Of a DNA stretch of 36,007 nt, positions 30,381 to 36,007 are shown piece after piece. The DNA is taken from the IMG/VR virus record IMGVR_UViG_3300003690_000028, positions 1 through 36,007 of that record; one strand, written 5' to 3'. Each line of letters begins with the position of its first letter. The first letter of the stretch is position 1. The stretch comes from a virus. The notes under the pieces are model-generated. The model did not search any database. It was given only the letters and a program-made list of their open reading frames with translations, and was not told the origin of the DNA. The translations under genes were made by a program, and so were the position numbers.

Positions 30381-30610
30381 CACGCCCCCTCCTCCTTCTT
30401 CCTCCGCTTCCGCCTCGGCGGTGCCGCCTGCTGCCCCTGCTCAGGCCACCGCGAGGCCGCGTCGTGGTCCGGTTCCTTCACCGACCGCACATGGCCGCAG
30501 CCATTGTACCGGCACATCAGGACGCGCTCGCCGTCTGGGTCCACAGCCTCGCGGAGATAGTGCCGCCCGTTGGGGCTGTCACCGGCGCATTCGTAGGGCT
30601 GGTCGGTCAT
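30380..30610 (-). CDS. small Cys/His protein with basic tail, 76 aa
   Basis: ATG 30610 overlaps the previous stop (ATGA). The product starts MTDQPYECAGDSPNGRHYL and has CRYNGCGHVRS in the middle, a possible Cys/His metal site, then a Lys/Arg-rich tail (PPRRKRRKKEEGA). It may bind nucleic acid. The ribosome binding site is weak, so expression probably depends on coupling. No family was recognised. Confidence 0.55.
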   Translation of the reverse strand: MTDQPYECAGDSPNGRHYLREAVDPDGERVLMCRYNGCGHVRSVKEPDHDAASRWPEQGQQAAPPRRKRRKKEEGA

Positions 30611-30885
30611 GCGTGTTTCCCGAAAAGGCCACCGCCAAGGGGGTAGTCCTTGAAATGCCACCGATATAGGGTCTTCCACTCCACAAGCCGTGTTAACTTA
30701 ATCCCAACCCCCTGCAGCAACAGGCTCTCCCTTCGGGAGAGAGCCGAAGATGTTGTGCGAGGCCGATAACATTGTTGTACAACATGTTGCAACAGAAGTA
30801 GAAGGCCGCTATTTACAACATGTTGTTGTAATCCCTTTGTGGGTGCTTGTAACATGACGTTGTAAGGGTTGGGTATGGCGATCAT
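30607..30885 (-). CDS. ORF overlying the palindrome cluster, 92 aa
   Basis: ATG 30885 overlaps the ATPase stop (ATGA), and the stop overlaps the next ATG, so the frame is tied in at both ends. The N-terminal half (QQHVVNSGLLLLLQHVVQQCY) merely translates the repeated palindromic DNA. The C-terminal half (GVGIKLTRLVEWKTLYRWHFKDYPLGGGLF) reads like real protein. It may be a genuine short protein with DNA sites buried in it, or mainly a spacer. No family was recognised. Confidence 0.4.
   Translation of the reverse strand: MIAIPNPYNVMLQAPTKGLQQHVVNSGLLLLLQHVVQQCYRPRTTSSALSRRESLLLQGVGIKLTRLVEWKTLYRWHFKDYPLGGGLFGKHA
30773..30865. repeat. cluster of ACAACATGTTGT-type palindromes
   Basis: The cluster contains TGTTGTACAACA (30773-30784, perfect 12-bp palindrome), overlapping CAACATGTTG (30780-30789), then ACAACATGTTGT (30815-30826, perfect 12-bp palindrome) and a looser TAACATGACGTTGTAA (30850-30865). 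The spacing between centres is about 30-40 bases. It looks like a multi-site binding region for a dimeric DNA-binding protein, as an operator or an origin-type element. Confidence 0.6.
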
Positions 30886-32138
30886 CTTCGATCCTCGTCG
30901 TCTCCGAGGAGACCCCAAAGGCCACCCTCAAGATGGCGAAAATCCTTACCTTGATAGCGGGATAGGACGGCGGCTACAATGTTTTGCTTTAGATGTGTCC
31001 CTTCTGAGATAACCTGCGGGGTTTGTGCCCCGTGCTTCAGCATCGTAACGATCCGCTGCCTCTGCGTTAGGGCCTCCAAAAACTCCTCAAGGTTCACCGT
31101 TTCGCGCTCGACCCTGATGGCCCGCTCGGCCCAAGTGACCTTGAGCCCGACTGGCGGGATAGCCTTGCCGTCGTTGATCTTGTGGTGGAACAGCGTCATG
31201 TGGGCCTCGTCATCCTTGCTGCGGCCGCTTTGTCTTAACTCGAATTGCGACCTGACTTGATTCCTCCAGAACCTACTCCCGAAGGCCGACGCGCCGCCAT
31301 GCCGTCCGTTGGCTCCTTCGTGCGTGACGTGAGTCAGGATAAGGCTCCCAACACCTAGGCTGGTCAAGGCCCGGAAGAAGGTCGCCGCTGTAGCCTGGAG
31401 CGTCAGGTCGTCACCCGTTGCCCCGCTGAGGGAGTCAATGATGATATAGCCGATGTCCCGCTCTGCCACGATGCGGTGAATCTCGTCAATGTCGTCCGCT
31501 AACGGCTGATTGCACCGGCGGTACGCGATGTCGTCCCGCTCCACCAACTCCATGCCGCGCTGGAGTAGCAAAGCGCGACGCTGGTTATCGTCCCAGTCTG
31601 TCTCCCAATCGAGATACAACATGTTGGCATGTGTTGGGGTTAGCCCCGCGTGCTCCACGTCACGCTGCATGAGGAGGGCGAAAAAAATAGCGAGCAGGCT
31701 CTTGCCGACGCCACCGTCACCGAAGATCATCACTGGCTTGCGCTGGAGCAGCAACGGGGCTAACTGGTAGTTAATGGCCGGGACTTCTGTATCCCCGCCA
31801 ATATTCCTGACGGGCTCCCCACGCCGGAACCGCTCGACTGCGGTGGCGGTGACCGTCTCCACGATGTCATCCCAGTAGGTCCTGTTTCGGCCTGGAACCC
31901 GCTCTTCTAGGTCAGCAGCGATGCCCCGCTTGGTCTGTGAGCCAAGTAGGTTGCTGCATTGGATGTGCCGGACGTGCGGCGGGATGCCGTCAACGAGGCT
32001 ATGCACTCGGACCTCGGCGCTGATGCTCCCGCTGGAGTGCTGACGCATCCTCTCGATGGCGATAGAAATACCGATCTCCTCAAACCTGAACTTACAGTAA
32101 TTGCCGCTGGCCTCGACTTGCGGTAGCGTTTCACTCAT
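30882..32138 (-). CDS. RepA/RecA-fold replicative ATPase (AAA_25 type), 418 aa
   Basis: This protein probably drives phage DNA replication as a hexameric helicase or helicase loader. The ATP site is clear: Walker A GDGGVGKS (residues 140-147), LYLDWETDWDD (about 174-184) and Walker B YIIIDSLSGATGDD (231-244). These are followed by SLILTHVTHEG (265-274) and HGGASAFGSRFWRN, as in plasmid RepA and phage AAA_25 proteins. The N-terminal 120 residues are a separate beta-rich domain. The C-terminus has a short winged-helix-like segment (QRQRIVTMLKHGAQTPQVISEGTH). ATG 32138 overlaps the preceding gene by eight bases; no good binding site is seen, so coupling is likely. Confidence 0.8.
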   Translation of the reverse strand: MSETLPQVEASGNYCKFRFEEIGISIAIERMRQHSSGSISAEVRVHSLVDGIPPHVRHIQCSNLLGSQTKRGIAADLEERVPGRNRTYWDDIVETVTATAVERFRRGEPVRNIGGDTEVPAINYQLAPLLLQRKPVMIFGDGGVGKSLLAIFFALLMQRDVEHAGLTPTHANMLYLDWETDWDDNQRRALLLQRGMELVERDDIAYRRCNQPLADDIDEIHRIVAERDIGYIIIDSLSGATGDDLTLQATAATFFRALTSLGVGSLILTHVTHEGANGRHGGASAFGSRFWRNQVRSQFELRQSGRSKDDEAHMTLFHHKINDGKAIPPVGLKVTWAERAIRVERETVNLEEFLEALTQRQRIVTMLKHGAQTPQVISEGTHLKQNIVAAVLSRYQGKDFRHLEGGLWGLLGDDEDRR

Positions 32139-32382
32139 GGCCGATAGTAACCGTGCGCGGGCTGGTCTTTCCGCCACCACTGAACCCTGGGAACGTAGGG
32201 GCCATTAAACGCACCCACTCCATGAAACGTTGTTGCTCCTCGTACATTCCCGCGATGACCTTGGTTGGCTCTATGGCGTCAACGTAACTCAGCTTGTCCA
32301 GCCTCCGCTCGATCTCTGTGAGCCTGTCGAGGATTGGCTTGATGAGAAGCCGGTAGGACTCGTGTATCTCGTGGTCTTCCAT
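32131..32382 (-). CDS. small helical hypothetical protein, 83 aa
   Basis: ATG 32382 with AGGAGCACAAC upstream. It is the first gene after the strong leftward promoter and structured leader. The product is helical and charged (MEDHEIHESYRLLIKPILDR...ERRLDKLSYVD) with a short glycine-containing tail (FPGFSGGGKTSPRTV). It might partner the ATPase, being translationally coupled to it. No family was recognised. Confidence 0.6.
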   Translation of the reverse strand: MEDHEIHESYRLLIKPILDRLTEIERRLDKLSYVDAIEPTKVIAGMYEEQQRFMEWVRLMAPTFPGFSGGGKTSPRTVTIGHE

Positions 32383-32396
32383 GTTGTGCTCCTGAC

Positions 32397-32464
32397 AAAA
32401 AAATAGCCGCCCCCACCAACCCCCGCCACAGCTCTCACCCGTGACTGGAGCCGGTGAGAGCGGC
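32397..32464 (-). promoter_or_regulatory. structured leader between promoter and ATPase operon
   Basis: Read leftward, the leader has the hairpin GCTCTCACC/GGTGAGAGC (9 perfect bp; + strand 32453-32461 with 32431-32439). A G-rich stretch follows, then a U7 run (32397-32403) just before the ribosome binding site. GCGGC/GCCGC (32406-32410 with 32460-32464) can form an alternative long-range stem ending next to the U-run. This is compatible with attenuation or antitermination control, but it is not a textbook terminator. Confidence 0.5.
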
Positions 32465-32474
32465 CATTGCGTGG

Positions 32475-32503
32475 ATTCTACCCCCGCTTCGGTGCGATGT
32501 CAA
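32475..32503 (-). promoter_or_regulatory. consensus sigma70 promoter of the ATPase operon
   Basis: On the minus strand TTGACA (+ 32498-32503), a 17-base spacer, then TAGAAT (32475-32480). This is the best promoter in the window. The -35 box overlaps the stop codon of the upstream HTH/zinc gene. The predicted start is near 32468, giving about 85 bases of leader. Confidence 0.8.
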
Positions 32504-32997
32504 CCCATTGCCGCCTTCCGGCGCATATATCGTCTGTTGTTTTCCCGTTGCCTCTCTGGGTTCTCCCGTTGCCACCGGCTGGCACTTGCAATGTCGCAAG
32601 TCTTGCAGTGGCGCACCATGTACCCGGCCGCGTTCGTGTAGAAGGCCCTGGTATCTGGCGTGTAGAGGTGCCCTCTTGGGCAGTGGGTCTTCCCGTCTCT
32701 GGCCGACTTGAGAGCCGCATCAGAGCATCTTCTGCCGCAGTACTTCGCCCGCTTTACTTCGTAGGGGAGTACCTCCCGGGTCTTCGAGCAGCCTGGGTTC
32801 TGGCAGGGGATGGAGATGCGAGCCCCATGTGGGGCACCAGCCCTTGATGGCTCTGCCCTTGTCCGCACACCAGCCTTGTCGAGAACCTGGCGAACCCGTT
32901 CGCGCGACAAGCCAAGCGGATCGGCAAGCTCCCGTAGGGTCCGTCCTGGGTTCTCATGCCGGGCAATAATGATCAGCGCAGGGTCTATCCCTCGCAT
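32500..32997 (-). CDS. HTH plus zinc-motif DNA-binding protein, 165 aa
   Basis: ATG 32997 has AGGAGGAGAC upstream. The N-terminus contains a helix-turn-helix like sigma region 4 (residues about 19-43, TLRELADPLGLSRERVRQVL). A first Cys group follows (Cys65, Cys70, Cys87, Cys91), then a second: CPRGH (106-110) and RHCKTC (129-134). The second group is the same CxxGH...RHCxxC element found at the C-terminus of the HNH endonuclease at 15491. The tail is very basic. It could be a regulator, or an HNH-derived protein without the nuclease block. It lies just upstream of the consensus promoter and is a good candidate regulator of it. Confidence 0.6.
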   Translation of the reverse strand: MRGIDPALIIIARHENPGRTLRELADPLGLSRERVRQVLDKAGVRTRAEPSRAGAPHGARISIPCQNPGCSKTREVLPYEVKRAKYCGRRCSDAALKSARDGKTHCPRGHLYTPDTRAFYTNAAGYMVRHCKTCDIASASRWQRENPERQRENNRRYMRRKAAMG

Positions 32998-33013
32998 CAC
33001 GTCTCCTCCTAGG

Positions 33014-33574
33014 CTAGAATGGCCCCTCGTCCTCCGGCGCTTCGGCATGTGGCTTCGCCTCTTGGCCCAGCGCCTTCACGTCCACCCTGCCAGTTTTGAG
33101 CCAGTGATCGAACAGGTCTGCGAGCTCCAAAATGTGATACGGGCCCGGCTCCCCATTCTGGGCTGCGATCTTGGCCACTGCGATTTCCACTTCCACGGCC
33201 GCCTTGAGAGCCACCTGCCGCTCGATGGAGGCATCTCGACCGTCCACGAAACTACTGGGCTTGGGGGCGCTTGCCGCCGGAGTTGGTGCGGGTGGCGCAC
33301 CCGCCACCACGTTCTGGTAATCAAACCACCAACCTCTCTCCTCTTCGGGATCGCCGTCATCCTTCTGGCGTCCACGCTTCAAGTTGACGGTCACGCGGTC
33401 CCCATCCTGGAACGCCAGAACGTGCTCGTGTGGGACGCTGGTAATCTTCCGCGTGAACTTAGACGGCTTGCCGTTGAAGTCCGGCCTGATCTCCAGGGTA
33501 CAGAGGTCATCCTTGTTGGGCCTGCTCACGTTCTCTACGGTTCCTGACAGGATGATGGTTGCTGGGACTGTCAT
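33014..33574 (-). CDS. single-stranded DNA-binding-like protein (OB fold), 186 aa
   Basis: ATG 33574 follows AAAGGAGG; upstream in-frame starts lie in the RecT gene. The N-terminal 75 residues form an OB-fold pattern (TIILSGTVENVSRPNKDD, CTLEIRPDFNGKPSKF, DGDRVTVNLKRGRQ). A Pro/Ala linker and an alpha-helical part follow. The final residues EDEGPF are an acidic tip ending in Pro-Phe, as in SSB proteins, where it docks partner enzymes. Beside RecT, an SSB role in replication and recombination is very plausible. Confidence 0.65.
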   Translation of the reverse strand: MTVPATIILSGTVENVSRPNKDDLCTLEIRPDFNGKPSKFTRKITSVPHEHVLAFQDGDRVTVNLKRGRQKDDGDPEEERGWWFDYQNVVAGAPPAPTPAASAPKPSSFVDGRDASIERQVALKAAVEVEIAVAKIAAQNGEPGPYHILELADLFDHWLKTGRVDVKALGQEAKPHAEAPEDEGPF

Positions 33575-33603
33575 CGTTCGCCTCCTTTGTGTTCGGGTAC
33601 ACG

Positions 33604-34854
33604 CTAGAACTCCACAACCGCCTCGGGCTCTGGCTGCGCTTCGGCCACCGGCTCCGCTGCCGTCGTCTGCGCCAAAGACTCCTTGTACTCGTGGATCTGC
33701 TGCACGATGCAAACGTAGCCCAGAGGGGCGAGCTCGGCCCACGGCACCCCCAGGTACTCCGAGATCCTTTCCCTAATCTTTCCCTTCTCGATGAGGCCGG
33801 GCGCCACCTTCTCCAACTCCCCGGTGAGCCAGTCTTCCGGCGTCTTCTTGCACCACCCGTCCGGCCCTTTGACCGAGCAGGAATAGAAGTTATATGGCTT
33901 CCCGGCCTTCGTTGTGCCATGCTTCTGATTAAAGGCCGCACCGTGGTCTGGGCAGTACCCCATGAAGGCTTCGGGCGGGACCTCTACTGCCGGGACCTCG
34001 GGGCCATCGGCGACTGTCCCGACCACTACGTTTGCGGCCGTCGTCTCCGGAAAGGCGGGAAGGGGCCCGTCAGCCTCGGCCTCGACCACTATGGGGAGAT
34101 CGTACTCCGCATCAGGTCCGGTGCCTGGGACCGCCCGGCGAAGGGCCTGGGACTCGGCCACCTTGATAATCATGTGCTCAGGGATGTTCTGCCAAGGGCC
34201 GGGGGTGGTTTTCTTCCAGCGGCTCAACGTGACCGTGTGGACGTAGGGCTGTCGAGCCTCGACAAAGACTTGGCACCAGCCGCCCACGAGGGTATCGCCT
34301 GGGAATAGGAACTCTCCATCACGCCGGATGATCTCCTTGCCGTTCTGCACCATCACGCCGGAATTCATACCGCGGTAGAGGGGGTGCTTATCGGCCCGCT
34401 TGACGAAGAACCCGATCCCCACCACGATCTGATGCTTTCGGTTCTCCCCGGTGCCGAATGGGATCAGGTAACATTCGCCCACGAATGGGTTCATGTCGTA
34501 GTGTCGGCAGAACCGGATGAAGATTTCTACCTCGTCATCCTTGGCCAACGGCGCCAGGTATTGCTTGATGTCCCTCAGCACGAGGGCTCTTGAACCGTGG
34601 CCCTCTTCCGCTCTCGCTAATGCATGGCTCGTCATGTCTCCCAACCTCCTCATTTCTGATGATGGCTTCTTGATTAACCTTGGGGGCTCAGGGTAGCACT
34701 CACACCGGAATGAGTGAACTCCATCCTGTCCGAACGCTACTCCTGGCCGACAACCGCAGCGGGAGCAGATCGAACGCTCGGCCTGCTTCTCCATCGTGCG
34801 GCCGCGCTCCTTCTCGACCAACCTTGCTTGGATCTCCTCTTCGGTCAACGCCAT
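33604..34854 (-). CDS. recT: RecT/Bet-family DNA annealing protein with zinc motifs, 416 aa
   Basis: The protein anneals complementary single strands during phage recombination. The core has FIRFCRHYDMNPFVGECYLIPFG followed by HQIVVGIGFFVKRADKHPLYRGMNSGVMVQ, then AESQALRRAVPG. These are hallmark segments of the RecT/Bet family. Extra Cys groups flank it: CSRCGCRPG...FRCEC near the N-terminus and CPDHG...YSCSVKGPDGWC after the core, both probably zinc-binding. ATG 34854 is two bases after the upstream gene's stop; the binding site is weak and another in-frame ATG lies 21 bases upstream. The partner nuclease may be the VRR-NUC protein; no lambda-type exonuclease was seen. Confidence 0.82.
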   Translation of the reverse strand: MALTEEEIQARLVEKERGRTMEKQAERSICSRCGCRPGVAFGQDGVHSFRCECYPEPPRLIKKPSSEMRRLGDMTSHALARAEEGHGSRALVLRDIKQYLAPLAKDDEVEIFIRFCRHYDMNPFVGECYLIPFGTGENRKHQIVVGIGFFVKRADKHPLYRGMNSGVMVQNGKEIIRRDGEFLFPGDTLVGGWCQVFVEARQPYVHTVTLSRWKKTTPGPWQNIPEHMIIKVAESQALRRAVPGTGPDAEYDLPIVVEAEADGPLPAFPETTAANVVVGTVADGPEVPAVEVPPEAFMGYCPDHGAAFNQKHGTTKAGKPYNFYSCSVKGPDGWCKKTPEDWLTGELEKVAPGLIEKGKIRERISEYLGVPWAELAPLGYVCIVQQIHEYKESLAQTTAAEPVAEAQPEPEAVVEF

Positions 34855-34856
34855 GG

Positions 34857-35009
34857 CTAACCCACCACGATCCATAGGGGCCCAAGGTGTATTCCGGCGC
34901 AAAGCCCCTCATGTCGGCTCACGGAGAGGCCAAGGCCCCATTCCCGCGAGTCGAACGCGACGTGGACCCATGCCAATGGTTGCCATATCCGGTAATCCAG
35001 CAACTTCAT
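34857..35009 (-). CDS. small conserved-looking phage protein, 50 aa
   Basis: ATG 35009 overlaps the previous stop (ATGA), and the stop lies two bases before the RecT start. The product starts MKLLDYRIWQPLAWVHVAF, then DSREWGLGLSVSRHEG, and ends GIHLGPLWIVVG. It is beta-rich, with the closing HLGPL pattern seen in several tiny phage early proteins of unknown function. The tight fit between its neighbours supports it being real. Confidence 0.6.
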   Translation of the reverse strand: MKLLDYRIWQPLAWVHVAFDSREWGLGLSVSRHEGLCAGIHLGPLWIVVG

Positions 35010-35266
35010 GGCCTTGGCCTCTCTGGCCCGAAGAAGTCATCTTCGGTGAGGGTGGCCTTGTCCACGAGCGGGGTTGGTGCTGCCGGCTGGGCCTGGACGC
35101 CCAGGCTGGGCAGCGGCATCGACATTAGCCGTTCCTTTACTTTGGTTAAGAGGCGTACTAGGTTGTCGGCAGTAAGGAAGATTGTCTCGCTGGGCCGGGT
35201 TATCCTGGCTCTGAACTCCAAGCTCTTCGTATCGTACAAGAGAGTCGCCAATAGTCGTTCGCTCAT
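35006..35266 (-). CDS. hypothetical early protein, 86 aa
   Basis: ATG 35266 follows AAAGGAGG. The N-terminal half is beta-rich with LLATLLYDTKSLEFRARITR, a helix follows (TADNLVRLLTKVKERLM), and the last part is Pro/Ala-rich with an acidic EDDFFGPE segment. That tail resembles the acidic peptides that bind OB-fold or recombination proteins, which fits its place in the RecT/SSB operon. No family was identified. Confidence 0.55.
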   Translation of the reverse strand: MSERLLATLLYDTKSLEFRARITRPSETIFLTADNLVRLLTKVKERLMSMPLPSLGVQAQPAAPTPLVDKATLTEDDFFGPERPRP

Positions 35267-35276
35267 GGGGCCTCCT

Positions 35277-35453
35277 TTACGGCACCAACTGTGGCGGGTA
35301 GAGTTCATCGAGCTCCCGGACCAGCGCCGTGCTGGCCTCCACGATCTCGGCATCCGTCACCTCGTCGCCCGTGATCTCCACGGTGCAGGAGTAGGTATGC
35401 ACCCCCTTCACCGAGGTACTGACCTCGACCCTTTTTCTAGTCTGCTTTTCCAT
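35277..35453 (-). CDS. hypothetical early protein, 58 aa
   Basis: ATG 35453 with AGGAGGCACCT upstream. The product begins with a basic stretch (MEKQTRKRVEVS), then beta strands (KGVHTYSCTVEITGD) and a C-terminal acidic helix (AEIVEASTALVRELDELYPP). It is an alpha/beta protein of unknown function. It is set between the SprT-like gene and the 86-residue gene with short gaps, clearly within the operon. Confidence 0.6.
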   Translation of the reverse strand: MEKQTRKRVEVSTSVKGVHTYSCTVEITGDEVTDAEIVEASTALVRELDELYPPQLVP

Positions 35454-35505
35454 AGGTGCCTCCTTGCCTTTCCTTGATTGTCGCTTGCACTCTCGGATTG
35501 CCCAT

Positions 35506-36007
35506 CTAGTCCTCCGCCTCCCTCCTCGCCTGTTGTGGTTTAAACCACACTGAGGCTGTGAACCCAGGTAGAGAGAGATCGGCGTCGAAGTGCCCCCCGC
35601 AGTCCTCACAATCGGCGTTCATACGGACGGCGCGGACGATAGTACAGCCGCATGACCACTTGAGCATCCGTGTGGGGCTCTTTGACCTAGCCTCTGCCGC
35701 TTTCCGAGCGTAGTCAAAAGCCTCTTGGCTTACCTCTAGGCCGTTCAAGAACTCGGCCAACTCTTCGCCCGCCTGGGTAAACGCATGGCCTTTGGACTTG
35801 TCAGGGGGCGCTACGATGAGGCCAAGGGACTCCGCCGTTTCCTTGAACCGCTTATTGTGCCGTCCTCCGGCGGAGCAGTCCTTGACGCCCGCTAGCTCAT
35901 TGGCGTAGTGCGCCATTTCGTGAACAAGGGTGCTTAGGACTTCAAGCATAGTGCGACTCTTCAGTGTCTCCGCCGAAATACTGATCTCGGTAACGTCGCC
36001 CTTGCCG
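35506..36007 (-). CDS. SprT-like zinc metallopeptidase, N-terminus cut by window edge
   Basis: The frame is open to the right edge. Its first visible residues, KGDVTEISISAETLKSRT, fit the strand before the SprT active site, so the ATG at 35949 is internal and the start lies outside the window. The zinc site is HEMAHYAN. GRHNKRFKETAESLGL follows, as in SprT proteins. The C-terminus is a zinc ribbon, CGC...CEDCGGHF. SprT/Spartan proteins cleave DNA-bound proteins; phage copies are common near recombination genes, though their role is not established. Confidence 0.78.
   Translation of the reverse strand, partial: GKGDVTEISISAETLKSRTMLEVLSTLVHEMAHYANELAGVKDCSAGGRHNKRFKETAESLGLIVAPPDKSKGHAFTQAGEELAEFLNGLEVSQEAFDYARKAAEARSKSPTRMLKWSCGCTIVRAVRMNADCEDCGGHFDADLSLPGFTASVWFKPQQARREAED

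Noticed and set aside
29824-30669. Plus-strand frame of 281 codons opposite the small early genes.
   Set aside because: The minus strand carries a chain of coupled genes including a clear VRR-NUC nuclease; the plus frame is Pro/Ser/Arg-rich with no binding site.
33559-34308. Plus-strand frame of 249 codons opposite RecT.
   Set aside because: Antisense to a clearly recognised RecT gene; composition is shadow-like.
1-36007. The window as a complete circular genome, with leftward genes continuing from position 1 to 36007.
   Set aside because: Directions and convergence at 29000 fit, but no terminal overlap is visible. Joining the ends leaves the SprT frame without a usable start while its N-terminus clearly continues past 35949.
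1-36007. CRISPR arrays, insertion sequences, integrase and attachment sites.
   Set aside because: No spaced repeat array, transposase-like or recombinase-like protein, or att-type flanking repeats were found; the repeats present are isolated pairs.

Overview
The window is a stretch of tailed double-stranded DNA phage (Caudoviricetes) or prophage-like DNA. It is GC-rich and densely packed, with strong AGGAGG-type ribosome binding sites and many 1-8 base stop/start overlaps. I saw no tRNA, rRNA, integrase, CRISPR array or bacterial housekeeping gene. The host cannot be named from the sequence. A terminase, portal, scaffold, HK97-type capsid, head-tail adaptor and nozzle-like protein are present, and no tape measure or tail tube is recognisable. 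Together with two very large proteins of 873 and 1669 residues, this suggests a short-tailed (podovirus-like) particle; that is inference.

Layout. (1) 1-1938, leftward: an operon of small proteins (zinc-ribbon proteins, a GP88-type Cys-cluster protein, an HTPGPW-type protein) behind a promoter with a perfect TTGACA box at 1933-1938. A terminator/antiterminator-like leader precedes the gene cut by the left edge. (2) 1984-14770, rightward: a packaging-region gene, a gene-poor G-rich gap, then TerL, a 38-residue membrane microprotein, portal, two giant virion proteins and a zinc-ribbon protein. (3) 14773-20069: an extended -10 promoter and a strong terminator, then scaffold, a free-standing HNH endonuclease, the capsid gene (apparently starting with ATT), a decoration protein and small head/neck-region proteins. 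(4) 20114-25632: a tail fibre of unusual base composition, an adaptor carrying an inserted carbohydrate-binding-like domain, and a nozzle-like protein. (5) 25632-28936: accessory and membrane genes, including a SpeD-like pyruvoyl decarboxylase, a locally duplicated patchwork region and a holin-like protein, ended by a strong terminator at 28993-29026. (6) 29047-36007, leftward: SprT-like protein, RecT/Bet annealing protein, SSB-like protein, an HTH/zinc protein, a RepA-type RecA-fold ATPase, a VRR-NUC nuclease and a cysteine-peptidase-like protein.

How it works together. The leftward genes look like early replication and recombination functions: RecT, SSB, ATPase and nuclease. The rightward genes look like late packaging, virion and lysis functions. 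Rightward blocks begin near a shared CGTGNTACAMT extended -10 motif (1966, 3103, 14773). The two transcription directions converge at the terminator near 29000. No endolysin and no DNA polymerase could be recognised.

Most notable items: the SpeD-like enzyme with an intact Glu-Ser cleavage site; the ATT-started capsid gene directly downstream of an HNH endonuclease; three structured leaders that look like transcription-control RNAs; a cluster of ACAACATGTTGT palindromes next to the replication ATPase; and DNA segments copied within the window and read in new frames.
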